Source: Bacteroidota bacterium (GTDB lineage Bacteria > Bacteroidota > Bacteroidia > Sphingobacteriales > Sphingobacteriaceae). From it: a stretch of 64,000 nt of DNA. The stretch is taken from contig JABDFZ010000004.1 of the NCBI GenBank assembly GCA_013286325.1, forward strand, positions 1-64,000, read 5' to 3'. This document shows, one piece after another, positions 24,441-33,913 of the stretch. Position 1 is the first letter of the stretch. Each line of letters starts with the position of its first letter. The position numbers and the translations under genes were made by a program. The notes below the pieces were generated by a model that was not told the origin of the DNA, ran no database searches, and worked only from the letters and a program-made list of their open reading frames with translations.

Positions 24441-26555
24441 TTGAAAGCCGATATAAGAGTTGCACTTGTAGGAAACCCCAACACCGGTAAATCAACTCTT
24501 TTTAATACATTAACCGGTTTAAATCAAAAAATAGGAAACTTTCCGGGGGTTACGGTTGATAAAAAAACCGGATACAGCCAACTGCCCGATGGGCGTACTG
24601 CCGAGATCATCGACCTTCCTGGTACTTATAGCCTTTATCCCAAAAGTAAAGATGAGTCCATTGTATTCTCTGTACTGGCGGATAAATCAAATCCGCATCG
24701 CCCCGATCTGGTTGTTGTAATAATTGATGCAACTAATCTTAAAAGGAATTTGCTGCTTTATACCCAGGTTGCCGACCTGAAGATCCCTGTTATTGTTGCC
24801 CTCAACATGATGGACATGTCGAAAAAGGCAGGGATAACAATTGATATCGATCTGTTTGCAAAAAAACTGGGCGTGCCTGTAGTTCCTATTTCTGCAAGGA
24901 AGGTTGAAGGGATTGATAAATTAAAGTCGGTAATAAGCTTTGCCAATAAAATTGCCCTGCAGGAACCATCTATTGACGTAAATGCAATAGCCCCGCAGCT
25001 GATAAACCAGATAAGCGAAGAATTAAAGCTTGATAATCCGTATTATGCCCTGCAGCTTGCCCATCAGCATGAGACTATAAAGTTTATTTCGCCTGCTGAA
25101 AGTGACCGTATTGAAGAGCTTGAAAAGGAGTTTTCTTTTCATTCGCAAAAGGCACAGGCTACGGAAACTATTGCCCGGTATAATTTTATAAACGACCTGC
25201 TATATGATACTGTAAAGGTACCCGAAACAGCAAAGGACGAAACACTAAGCAATAAAATTGATAAGGTACTTACCCACAAGGTGTTTGGCTTTATTATTTT
25301 TTTAGCCGTGTTGCTGTTTATGTTCCAGTCTATCTTCTCATGGTCGGCTTACCCAATGGAACTGATTGCCGATTTGTTTGTATGGGTACAAAACTCCCTT
25401 CATCATATTTTACCGGCCGGCCCATTAACCGGATTGCTTGTTGATGGCGTTATAGGCGGTTTAAGCGGCGTGATGGTATTTATCCCGCAGATAGCTATAC
25501 TTTTTGCCTTTATCTCTATATTGGAAGATACAGGCTATATGTCGCGGGTTACGTTTATGATGGATAAGCTGATGCGTAAGGTTGGCCTTAACGGTAAATC
25601 GGTAGTTCCCCTTATTGGTGGTTTTGCCTGTGCAGTACCTTCAATTATGAGTACGCGCACCATTGAAAACTGGAAAAGCCGCATGATCACCATTATGGTT
25701 ACGCCATTGGTTACCTGTTCGGCCCGCTTGCCAATTTATGTGCTGCTGATAGGCTTGGTTGTACCTAACCGAAATGTATGGTGGCTGTTTAATTTACAGG
25801 GACTTGCCCTTACGGGGATGTATATATTCAGCTTGATATCGGCAATAATCGTTGCTTTTGTATTTAAGCTGATATTGAAAAGCCGCGAACGCGGTTATTT
25901 TATTATGGAATTGCCCGTTTACCGTATGCCAAGATGGAACAATGTGGCTTATAGCATGTATGACCGTGCAAAAACGTTTGTTTTCCAGGCAGGAAAGGTC
26001 ATTATTGCCGTATCAGTAATATTATGGGTGCTGGCGTCATACGGCCCGGGTGACCGTTTTGCTAAGATCGAGCAAAAATATAAACAACCTCAATATTCAA
26101 AACAGCTTAGTCCTGATGAATTAAGCAAAGCAATAGGTTCGGAAAAACTTGAAAATTCGTATGCCGGTGTATTGGGGCATGTAATAGAGCCTGTAATAAA
26201 ACCTTTGGGGTTCGACTGGAAAATAGGCATCGCCCTGATCACTTCCTTTGCTGCCCGCGAAGTTTTTGTGGGTACAATGGCAACCATTTACAGTGTTGAT
26301 GGTAATGCCGAAAAAATAGAATCGGTACAGAAAAAAATGGGCTCGGCTAAGAACCCTGAAACAGGGCAGCCCGTATTTTCATTGGCGGTTGCCTTCTCGC
26401 TCATGATTTTTTATGCATTTGCTATGCAATGTGCCAGCACCGTTGCCGTAGTTTACCGCGAAACCAAAAACTGGCGCTGGCCAGCCGTGCAATTTGCTTA
26501 TATGACCGTACTGGCCTATGCTGCAAGTTTTGTAGCATATCATTTGTTAAAGTAG
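24441..26555 (+). CDS. feoB: Ferrous iron transport protein B; TTG start
   Basis: GNPNTGKSTLFNTLTG, NFPGVTVDKKTG, DLPGTYSL, polytopic gate domain. Confidence 0.96.
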   Translation: MKADIRVALVGNPNTGKSTLFNTLTGLNQKIGNFPGVTVDKKTGYSQLPDGRTAEIIDLPGTYSLYPKSKDESIVFSVLADKSNPHRPDLVVVIIDATNLKRNLLLYTQVADLKIPVIVALNMMDMSKKAGITIDIDLFAKKLGVPVVPISARKVEGIDKLKSVISFANKIALQEPSIDVNAIAPQLINQISEELKLDNPYYALQLAHQHETIKFISPAESDRIEELEKEFSFHSQKAQATETIARYNFINDLLYDTVKVPETAKDETLSNKIDKVLTHKVFGFIIFLAVLLFMFQSIFSWSAYPMELIADLFVWVQNSLHHILPAGPLTGLLVDGVIGGLSGVMVFIPQIAILFAFISILEDTGYMSRVTFMMDKLMRKVGLNGKSVVPLIGGFACAVPSIMSTRTIENWKSRMITIMVTPLVTCSARLPIYVLLIGLVVPNRNVWWLFNLQGLALTGMYIFSLISAIIVAFVFKLILKSRERGYFIMELPVYRMPRWNNVAYSMYDRAKTFVFQAGKVIIAVSVILWVLASYGPGDRFAKIEQKYKQPQYSKQLSPDELSKAIGSEKLENSYAGVLGHVIEPVIKPLGFDWKIGIALITSFAAREVFVGTMATIYSVDGNAEKIESVQKKMGSAKNPETGQPVFSLAVAFSLMIFYAFAMQCASTVAVVYRETKNWRWPAVQFAYMTVLAYAASFVAYHLLK

Positions 26556-26556
26556 C

Positions 26557-26589
26557 TGAAAGCTAAAAGTCGAAAGCTTTCATTTTTTT
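26557..26589 (+). terminator. feoB terminator
   Basis: TGAAAGC / GCTTTCA stem followed by TTTTTTT. Confidence 0.75.
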
Positions 26590-26772
26590 GAGTTCTAAAA
26601 TAAAACCATCCAATATTTTTCTTAGAAGTTAAACGCGTTAAAAAAAGTGCTTTTTTTGAGTGGTTTACGCATAAAAAGTAAATAAACACGTTGTTTTATT
26701 CACAAATTATTCTGTAGATTTAAAAGCGGTTAATCTGCGATTAATATAAAACCTTAAAACAATACCTATTCT

Positions 26773-27045
26773 ATGTTTCTTTTTCTCCGGACTCACAACT
26801 TAAAAACAGTAAATAGATCAATAAAAATTTTCCCTGTAATTATTAACGCTAAAACTATTTGCACCCCGGCTAAGGTTTATTCAATGCTATTAAACGAAGA
26901 AGATTTTATTAAACAGGACAATCAAAGAGATGGATATAAAATAACAGGGGTAACCGCTATACCAGCTATGCCGCCAAACGGCTACCACCTGTCTGACTTA
27001 TACCAGCAACCCGGTTTTAAATACATGCTTGCCTTAAGCGTATAA
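26773..27045 (+). CDS. Hypothetical protein
   Basis: Isolated 90-aa ORF in an otherwise empty intergenic interval; no recognisable domain. Confidence 0.3.
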   Translation: MFLFLRTHNLKTVNRSIKIFPVIINAKTICTPAKVYSMLLNEEDFIKQDNQRDGYKITGVTAIPAMPPNGYHLSDLYQQPGFKYMLALSV

Positions 27046-27146
27046 AGATACTTTGCAAAGTAAAGGAGCATACACTTTAACAATATATGCCGTTTTGAAG
27101 CCGGGGCGTGTCTGGCAAAGTTACTTAATAAATAAAACTAATTGTT

Positions 27147-27374
27147 ATGAAAAAGTTTAACCAGCTTAGCAGAGCTGAAATGAAAAATGTTTCGGGTGGT
27201 AATTTAAAAGCTTGTACGCTTACGTGTCACGTAATGAGGTCTCCGCCGACCCCTGAATTTCCAGATGGAACATATACTAATGTTACTACTGTTGTACCAG
27301 ATTGTACCGATGCGACAGAATCAATGTACTGTTTACGTGATCAAGTTCTATCATGTAGTTGCTCTACTATGTAA
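27147..27374 (+). CDS. Bacteriocin-like / natural-product precursor peptide with GG leader
   Basis: MKKFNQLSRAEMKNVSGG leader (double Gly), then a core with six Cys: NLKACTLTCHVM...PDCTDATESMYCLRDQVLSCSCSTM. Confidence 0.8.
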   Translation: MKKFNQLSRAEMKNVSGGNLKACTLTCHVMRSPPTPEFPDGTYTNVTTVVPDCTDATESMYCLRDQVLSCSCSTM

Positions 27375-27465
27375 ATATATTAGAGTGCATTACTTAAGTT
27401 GGGCAACAGTCTAACTTAAGTAATTACTCCGATCAATATTATCTCAATTACTATATTTTTTTTGA

Positions 27466-29898
27466 ATGAAGAGGACAATTTTAGGGCTAATGATGGTTGT
27501 ATTGTTAACGGGTTTGGCCGAACCATCGGCTTATGCACAAACCATTAACGAGAGTGTGAAAAATATTACCACTAAGTTAAACAGTTATACTGCCGCCTAC
27601 TCTACCGAAAAAGTTTACCTTCAATTCGATAAACCCTATTATGCAGCAGGCGATACCATTTATTTTAAGGCGTATGTTACACTTAGCACACAGCACAAAC
27701 TCTCAGCCTTAAGCGGGGTAGTAAACATTGATTTAATAAACCCGGCAAACAAGATCAGCCGGTCCATAAAATTGCCGGTTATAGCGGGTGTAGCCTGGGG
27801 CGACTTTGCATTGGCAGATACGCTAAAAGGCGGCAGCTACAGGATAAGGGCCTATACTAACTGGATGCGCAATGAAGGCGAAAACTCATTTTTTGAACAT
27901 ATTATACCTGTAGGGACTACAACGACTCAAAGTATCCCCGAAAACGGGGAACGCAGTAATAAAACAATAGTAAAAACCACCTCAAAAAAGCCGGATGTGC
28001 AGTTTTTGCCGGAAGGCGGAAGTTTAGTAATTGGCAACTATTCAAAAATTGCCTTTAAAGCAGTAAATCCCGATGGCCAGGGAACAGATATAAAAGGTAC
28101 AGTTACCGATGATATCGGAACAGAAGTCTGCACATTTGCTTCAACCCACCTGGGCATGGGGGCATTTAACCTGGTACCGCAGGCAGGTAAAATCTATAAA
28201 GCCAATATTACTTATGCAGACGGAACGACTAATACAACAGAACTGCCAAAGGCTGCTAATACAGGCTATACCATCAATTTAAATAATACCAATCCAGATA
28301 CCATCAGGTTACGGATCTCGGCAGGAAGCGAAAGTACTCTTGATAAATTAACCCTTGTTGCCCAATCAGGCGGGATCATTTACTATGCAGCAGAAAGCAC
28401 ATCAGGGAATAAATTCTTTACGGCAGTAATACCAAAAAACAAATTCCCAACGGGAATAGCCCAGTTCACGCTGTTTAATGAAAAAGGCGAGCCGCTAAAC
28501 GAACGCCTGGTGTTTATTAATAATAACGATGAGCTAAAGCTAACCGTTCAGTCAAGGGGCAGCTATGCAACAAGACAAAAGGTAAAGTTAGAACTTTATG
28601 CAAAAGATAAAAATGCTAAACCGGTAACTGGGAGCTTTTCGATAGCGGTAGTTGACGAAACAAAAGTGCCGATAGATGAACAAAACGAAAATACCATACT
28701 TTCAGACCTGTTGCTAACCTCAGACCTAAGAGGGAATATAGAAAGCCCCAATTATTATTTTACCAATATCACTGATAAAACCAATGCTGACCTTGACCTG
28801 CTGATGCTTACACAGGGTTACCGCAGGTTTGAATGGAAACAAATACTGAATAACACTGACCAGGCAATGCTATATCAGCCTGAAAAGTCATTGACCATAT
28901 CTGGTAAAATAACAAAAAACGGTAAGCCGGTGCCTAACGGGAAGATAACACTGTTTACCACCTCCGGTGGAGCTTTTTTGTTAGATACATTATCAGATGC
29001 AAACGGCAGGTTCGTTTTCCGGGACTTGCAGTTTGGTGACAGTACAAAGTTTGTAGTACAATCGAAGGTAACAAAAGGCCAGGATAATATAGTGCTTGAG
29101 CTTGACACAATAATGCCGCCTACAGTGACCGCCGGAAACTTGGGTATAGGCAAGACAGCAGTCAGCTCAACGGATATGGCTACTTATTTGCAAAACCAGG
29201 AACAACTCTTCAGAGAACAACTTAAATACGGCATTAATAAGAATTCATTAGTATTAAAGGAAGTAATAATAAAAGGGCAAAAGGAGAAAATTATACCACA
29301 TTCACAAAACCTGAACGGAGCAGGGAATGCAGATATAGTTTTTACAGAAAAAGATATAGATAAAATGATCGGCGGCAATCTGGAAGCCGCTTTGCGTGGT
29401 GCAACACACCTGCGGTTTAGAAATGGAGCTCCAGAAGGTATGGCAATAGTGGTAGATGGCACCTTTGTCGACGCTGACGTCTTTGATACTTTACATCCGG
29501 ATGATATCGAGGGTATAGAAATAATAACTGGTCCGCACTACGGCGCCATATATGGTTCGAGGATGGCGGGTGGTGGTATAATTATAACAACCAGAAAAGC
29601 CCGCAAAGCAAATAATTACTACCGCTATGCACCCGGTGTTGTAACCTATATGCCAAAAGGCTATTACAAAGCGCGTGAGTTTTACTCACCACAATACGAT
29701 AATCCAAAAACCAATCAGAAAATGGCCGACCTGCGCAGTACCATTTACTGGCAACCTAATATAATAACAGATAAAGACGGCAAAGCATCCATTGAATATT
29801 TTAATGCTGATGGCAAAGGGACATACCGCGTAGTAATAGAAGGCATTGATACCGATGGTAATTTAGGCAGACAGGTGTACAGGTATAAGGTGGAATAA
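27466..29898 (+). CDS. Secreted MG2-like protein with carboxypeptidase-regulatory-like and TonB-receptor-plug domains, no beta-barrel
   Basis: Signal peptide; EKVYLQFDKPYYAAGDTIYFKAYV (MG2-like); LTISGKITKNGKPVPNGKITLFTT; plug-like IDKMIGGNLEAALRGATHLRF...IEGIEIITGPHYGAIYGSRMAGGGIIITTRK; ends about 95 aa later. Confidence 0.85.
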   Translation: MKRTILGLMMVVLLTGLAEPSAYAQTINESVKNITTKLNSYTAAYSTEKVYLQFDKPYYAAGDTIYFKAYVTLSTQHKLSALSGVVNIDLINPANKISRSIKLPVIAGVAWGDFALADTLKGGSYRIRAYTNWMRNEGENSFFEHIIPVGTTTTQSIPENGERSNKTIVKTTSKKPDVQFLPEGGSLVIGNYSKIAFKAVNPDGQGTDIKGTVTDDIGTEVCTFASTHLGMGAFNLVPQAGKIYKANITYADGTTNTTELPKAANTGYTINLNNTNPDTIRLRISAGSESTLDKLTLVAQSGGIIYYAAESTSGNKFFTAVIPKNKFPTGIAQFTLFNEKGEPLNERLVFINNNDELKLTVQSRGSYATRQKVKLELYAKDKNAKPVTGSFSIAVVDETKVPIDEQNENTILSDLLLTSDLRGNIESPNYYFTNITDKTNADLDLLMLTQGYRRFEWKQILNNTDQAMLYQPEKSLTISGKITKNGKPVPNGKITLFTTSGGAFLLDTLSDANGRFVFRDLQFGDSTKFVVQSKVTKGQDNIVLELDTIMPPTVTAGNLGIGKTAVSSTDMATYLQNQEQLFREQLKYGINKNSLVLKEVIIKGQKEKIIPHSQNLNGAGNADIVFTEKDIDKMIGGNLEAALRGATHLRFRNGAPEGMAIVVDGTFVDADVFDTLHPDDIEGIEIITGPHYGAIYGSRMAGGGIIITTRKARKANNYYRYAPGVVTYMPKGYYKAREFYSPQYDNPKTNQKMADLRSTIYWQPNIITDKDGKASIEYFNADGKGTYRVVIEGIDTDGNLGRQVYRYKVE

Positions 29899-29959
29899 AA
29901 CCTTTCGCCTTTTGCCTTTCAGCTTTTACCTTTTTACTATCTTTGCGACGAGGTAAAAA

Positions 29960-30571
29960 TTGGATAAAGTTAAAATTCTTGAAACGTATCTTCCGCCTGA
30001 TGCTGCCCCGCTGATCGGCAGGTGGATTGACTACTTTAAATGCGAATTTAAAATTTCGCGAAACCGCAACACTAAATTTGGCGATTACCGGCCTCCGCAT
30101 TTGGGCAAAGGACACCGGATTTCTGTTAATTTTGATTTAAATCCTTATGCATTCCTGGTAACCACCGTGCATGAGTTTGCACACCTGCATACCTGGAACG
30201 AGCATAAGCATAAAGCTAAACCGCATGGTACTGAATGGAAGCTGAACTTTAAAAAAATGATGCAGCCTTTTTTCGAAAAGGATATTTTCCCTGCCGATGT
30301 TAAGCATGCCATTATTGGGTATTTAAATAATCCGGCGGCCTCCAGCTGTTCTGATCTAACCTTGTACCGGTCGCTGAGGAAATACGACACCCCGAAAGAA
30401 TCGATATTAACAGTTGAAAAGCTGCCGGTAAAAGCGTTATTTAAATTAAAGGATGGCCGTATTTTCCGTAAAGAAGAAAAATTGCGTAAGCGATATAAAT
30501 GTATTGAGGTTAGCTCCCGCCGTACTTACCTTTTTAGTCCGGTAGCTGAAGTGGAGCTTATTGAAAATTAG
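29960..30571 (+). CDS. SprT-like zinc metalloprotease-family protein; TTG start
   Basis: TTVHEFAHLHTWNEHKHKAKPHGTEWKLNFKKMM (HExxH). Confidence 0.88.
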   Translation: MDKVKILETYLPPDAAPLIGRWIDYFKCEFKISRNRNTKFGDYRPPHLGKGHRISVNFDLNPYAFLVTTVHEFAHLHTWNEHKHKAKPHGTEWKLNFKKMMQPFFEKDIFPADVKHAIIGYLNNPAASSCSDLTLYRSLRKYDTPKESILTVEKLPVKALFKLKDGRIFRKEEKLRKRYKCIEVSSRRTYLFSPVAEVELIEN

Positions 30572-30579
30572 GAGATATT

Positions 30580-31233
30580 ATGGATCATTCAGTACTAATA
30601 GATAAGACGGTAACTTTTGTAAGTGACACGCTAAAAAATGCCGAAGGCGGGCACGACTGGTGGCATATCCATCGCGTTTGGAACAACGCAAAACTTATTG
30701 CAAAAACTGAACAGGCCAACTTACTGGTTGTTGAACTTGGTGCCCTTTTGCATGATATAGCCGACAGTAAATTTCATAATGGTGATGAAGAAATAGGGCC
30801 TAAAGTGGCGGGAGAATTTCTGCAAAGTATGAATGTTGATGAAGAAACCGTTCATCATGTACAGCAGATTATAAGGTATATTTCATTTAAGTCCGGCTTT
30901 GATAAATCAGCCTTTAACTCTATCGAACTTGATATTGTACAGGATGCTGATCGGCTGGATGCAATTGGGGCTATAGGTGTGGCCCGGGCATTCAACTATG
31001 GAGGTTTTAAGGGACGGGAAATTTATAACCCGGAGATTAAACCCAACCTGAACATGACCAAGGCTGAATACAAAAATTCAACTGCGCCTACCATTAATCA
31101 CTTTTACGAAAAGCTTTTGCTGCTTAAAAATAAAATGAATACTGCAACAGGAAAGAAATTGGCGGAAGAGCGGCACCTATTTATGGAGGCGTACCTGGAA
31201 CAGTTTTATAAGGAATGTGGCATATACAGTTAA
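30580..31233 (+). CDS. HD-domain phosphohydrolase
   Basis: GGHDWWHIHRVWNNAKLIAKTE...ALLHDIADSKFHNGDEEIG...VQDADRLDAIGAIGVAR. Confidence 0.92.
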   Translation: MDHSVLIDKTVTFVSDTLKNAEGGHDWWHIHRVWNNAKLIAKTEQANLLVVELGALLHDIADSKFHNGDEEIGPKVAGEFLQSMNVDEETVHHVQQIIRYISFKSGFDKSAFNSIELDIVQDADRLDAIGAIGVARAFNYGGFKGREIYNPEIKPNLNMTKAEYKNSTAPTINHFYEKLLLLKNKMNTATGKKLAEERHLFMEAYLEQFYKECGIYS

Positions 31234-31261
31234 AGCAAAAGCCTAAATTTGTCGCAGTTTA

Positions 31262-31690
31262 ATGAGAACAGGTATGAATCGACAGATAGAAAAAAGGCTG
31301 GCAGATAAAAAGATCAATCCAACAGCTATGCGTATGCTGGTTCTCGACCTGCTTTTAAAGCAAAATTCTGCTATCAGCTTAAGTGATATTGAAAAAGGCT
31401 TATTACCAGCCGACCGGATTACCATATACCGTACACTAAAGACATTTGAAGTAAAAGGCCTGATCCACATAATTGATGATGGGACAGGATCACCAAAATA
31501 TGCCCTATGCCTGGAAGAATGTGATGTAAATGAGCATCATGATATGCATGTTCATTTTAATTGCATTTTATGTAAGGAAACATTTTGCCTTCCTGATTCT
31601 AAAATTCCTGAAATTTTTCTCCCCTCCAATTTTTCTTCAATAGAAATGAACCTTGTTGTTAAGGGCATTTGTGATAAATGCGCTGACTAA
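31262..31690 (+). CDS. Fur family metalloregulator
   Basis: NPTAMRMLVLDLLLKQNSAISLSDIEKGL...DRITIYRTLKTFEVKGLIH..., HDMHVHFNCILCKETFCLPD, C-terminal CDKC. Confidence 0.92.
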   Translation: MRTGMNRQIEKRLADKKINPTAMRMLVLDLLLKQNSAISLSDIEKGLLPADRITIYRTLKTFEVKGLIHIIDDGTGSPKYALCLEECDVNEHHDMHVHFNCILCKETFCLPDSKIPEIFLPSNFSSIEMNLVVKGICDKCAD

Positions 31691-31705
31691 TGCAATTCCA
31701 TTGCA
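31691..31705. promoter_or_regulatory. Palindrome TGCAATTCCATTGCA immediately after the fur-like stop codon
   Basis: Perfect 6-3-6 inverted repeat. Confidence 0.5.
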
Positions 31706-31778
31706 CTGGTTTAATCCTTTATTTTGTGCCACAGTAAAAAAAATGAGCATCAGTAATTTAAATAGGATTTTATTTTTC

Positions 31779-31822
31779 AATAAATTTAGACTTGTCTAAA
31801 TTTATTATTAGATTTGCTTAAA
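31779..31822. promoter_or_regulatory. Candidate tandem metal-regulator operator upstream of the porin
   Basis: Perfect palindrome AATAAATTTAGAC-TT-GTCTAAATTTATT (31779-31806) plus degenerate copy ATTAGATTTGCTTAAA (31807-31822), 12/16 match to TTTAGACTTGTCTAAA with 22-bp offset. Confidence 0.7.
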
Positions 31823-31892
31823 TTCCAATGAATGATTTAATAAGGTGTTAATACCGGCTTTAAACTAAAAATATAACTTCGCATTTTTTAAT

Positions 31893-33203
31893 ATGAAAAA
31901 ACACATACCACTACTTATACCACTGCTTTCGGTTATAAAAATAGCCTGCGCCCAGGATACTTTGAAACAGGAGCGTTTTAGCTTTCACTTTCAGCAAACT
32001 ATTATAACACAATTTAAACCTGCTTTTAGTGCAGATTATAGCGGACTTAACAGCTTGTCGACCCAAAAAGAAACACAAAGTTCTATTACTTCTACATTTT
32101 TTGGTGCAGCCCGGTTATGGAAAGGCGCTGAGGCCTATTTTAATCCCGAGATCTCAGGTGGTTCGGGCTTGAGTAAGACTTTAGGGGTCGCAGGCTTCCC
32201 GAATGGTGAAACATTCAGGGTAGGGGCTGCTGAACCTAAGATTTATATTGCCAGGTTATATTTTAAACAAAACTTTGAATGGGGTGCGGAGAAAGATACC
32301 ATCGAAGGAGATGCTAACCAATTAGCCGGGTTAAAAAGTAAACGGTATTTCTCCATAGCGGTAGGAAAGTTTGGCATGGCAGATTTTTTTGATAACAATG
32401 CCTTCAGCCACGACCCTCGTTCGCAATTCATGAACTGGGCTTTAATGGATAATGCCGCCTGGGATTACCCGGCAAACACCCGCGGTTACGTGATAGGCAG
32501 CACTATCGAATTAGGACAGCCAACCTGGGCACTTCGTTTCGCTTTTACCATGGTTACCACCCAGGCTAATGAATCGGTATGGGACGCAAAAATTGGTAAA
32601 GCCAACACACAAACTCTCGAATTTGAAAAACGATATATGATAAAGGGTAATAAGGGTACACTCCGTTTGCTTGCATTCCGCAACAATGGCAAATTTGGTG
32701 ATTATAACCTCGCCGTAGCACAAAACCCGACAGCGCCTAATGTAGATACTACTCACGCTTACGGTCGCCACAAATATGGTTTTGGCATTAATGCTGAACA
32801 GTATCTAACCAAAGATTTTGGTGTATTTGCCAAAGCCAGCTACAACGATGGGCATACGGAAACCTGGTTCTTTACAGAAATTGACCGCTCAGTAACTTTT
32901 GGCGGAGTATTAAAAGGTAATTCGTGGAAACGTAATGACGATGAAGCCGGATTAGCATTTATTGGCAATGGATTATCAGCGCCTCATCGTAATTACCTTG
33001 CGGCTGGTGGTTATGGCTTTTTAATAGGCGATGGCAAGTTAAATTATGCACCCGAAATGATTGCCGAGCTGTACTATAAGATTAATGCTTATCAAAAGAA
33101 GTTTTTTATCACGCCCGATTACCAGTTTATCCTGAACCCGGCATATAATAAAGACCGTGGGCCGGTTAACGTGTTTTCGGTAAGGGCACATGTGGAGTTT
33201 TGA
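31893..33203 (+). CDS. OprB-like carbohydrate-selective porin family protein
   Basis: Signal peptide, FSFHFQQTIITQFKPAFSADYSGLNSL...GAARLWKGAEAYFNPEISGGSGLS...YKINAYQKKFFITPDYQFILNPAYNKDRGPVNVFSVRAHVEF. Confidence 0.85.
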   Translation: MKKHIPLLIPLLSVIKIACAQDTLKQERFSFHFQQTIITQFKPAFSADYSGLNSLSTQKETQSSITSTFFGAARLWKGAEAYFNPEISGGSGLSKTLGVAGFPNGETFRVGAAEPKIYIARLYFKQNFEWGAEKDTIEGDANQLAGLKSKRYFSIAVGKFGMADFFDNNAFSHDPRSQFMNWALMDNAAWDYPANTRGYVIGSTIELGQPTWALRFAFTMVTTQANESVWDAKIGKANTQTLEFEKRYMIKGNKGTLRLLAFRNNGKFGDYNLAVAQNPTAPNVDTTHAYGRHKYGFGINAEQYLTKDFGVFAKASYNDGHTETWFFTEIDRSVTFGGVLKGNSWKRNDDEAGLAFIGNGLSAPHRNYLAAGGYGFLIGDGKLNYAPEMIAELYYKINAYQKKFFITPDYQFILNPAYNKDRGPVNVFSVRAHVEF

Positions 33204-33382
33204 ACACACTTTGCATGATAGAAGGATGCTCATGATACAAGCGGAATCAATCTACTTCGTTGCTTATTAGGACAAAAACCGGAGAGAAAGAGTTTTAAAT
33301 TAATCCTTTCTCTCTTTCTTCAATCCAATATAAAAATTAATTTCGCTCGTAAGCATTCTAAATAAACTACGTTAGTTATCCG

Positions 33383-33913
33383 ATGAAGAAATTTTTGCTC
33401 CCCATAATATTAATTATATTAACAACCACTGCTTTTACTTATATAAATAGCACTGTTACCCGCTCTGCAATTACCTTTAAAACCAGGAACATGGGCATTG
33501 GTGTTGATGGCACCATTGGTGGCTTGCAGGCTGATGTTCATTTTAACCCTGCTGATGTAACCAATAGTACCATTGAGGCTTCGGTTGATGCCAATACCAT
33601 TAACACAGATAACTCAAGCCGGGACGAACATTTAAGAAGTGAGGATTTTTTTGATGTGGCACATTATCCTAAGCTCATCTTAAAGTCAGTTTCTTTTAAA
33701 CATGGCAACGGCAATAATTATACAGGCAGGTTTAACCTCACCATAAAAGGTAAAACCAAACTGGTTGAAATTCCATTTACTTATACACAATCAAATAATA
33801 CAGGTGCATTTAAAGGCAGCTTTAAACTAAACCGCAGAGACTACGGAGTTGGCAGCAGCAGTTTGGTCCTCGCTGATGAGGTTACCGTTAATATTGATGC
33901 GGCTGTAAATTAA
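33383..33913 (+). CDS. YceI family protein
   Basis: ITFKTRNMGIGVDGTIGGLQADVHFNPADVTNSTIEASVDANTINTDNSSRDEHLRSEDFFDVAHYPKLILKS. Confidence 0.92.
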   Translation: MKKFLLPIILIILTTTAFTYINSTVTRSAITFKTRNMGIGVDGTIGGLQADVHFNPADVTNSTIEASVDANTINTDNSSRDEHLRSEDFFDVAHYPKLILKSVSFKHGNGNNYTGRFNLTIKGKTKLVEIPFTYTQSNNTGAFKGSFKLNRRDYGVGSSSLVLADEVTVNIDAAVN

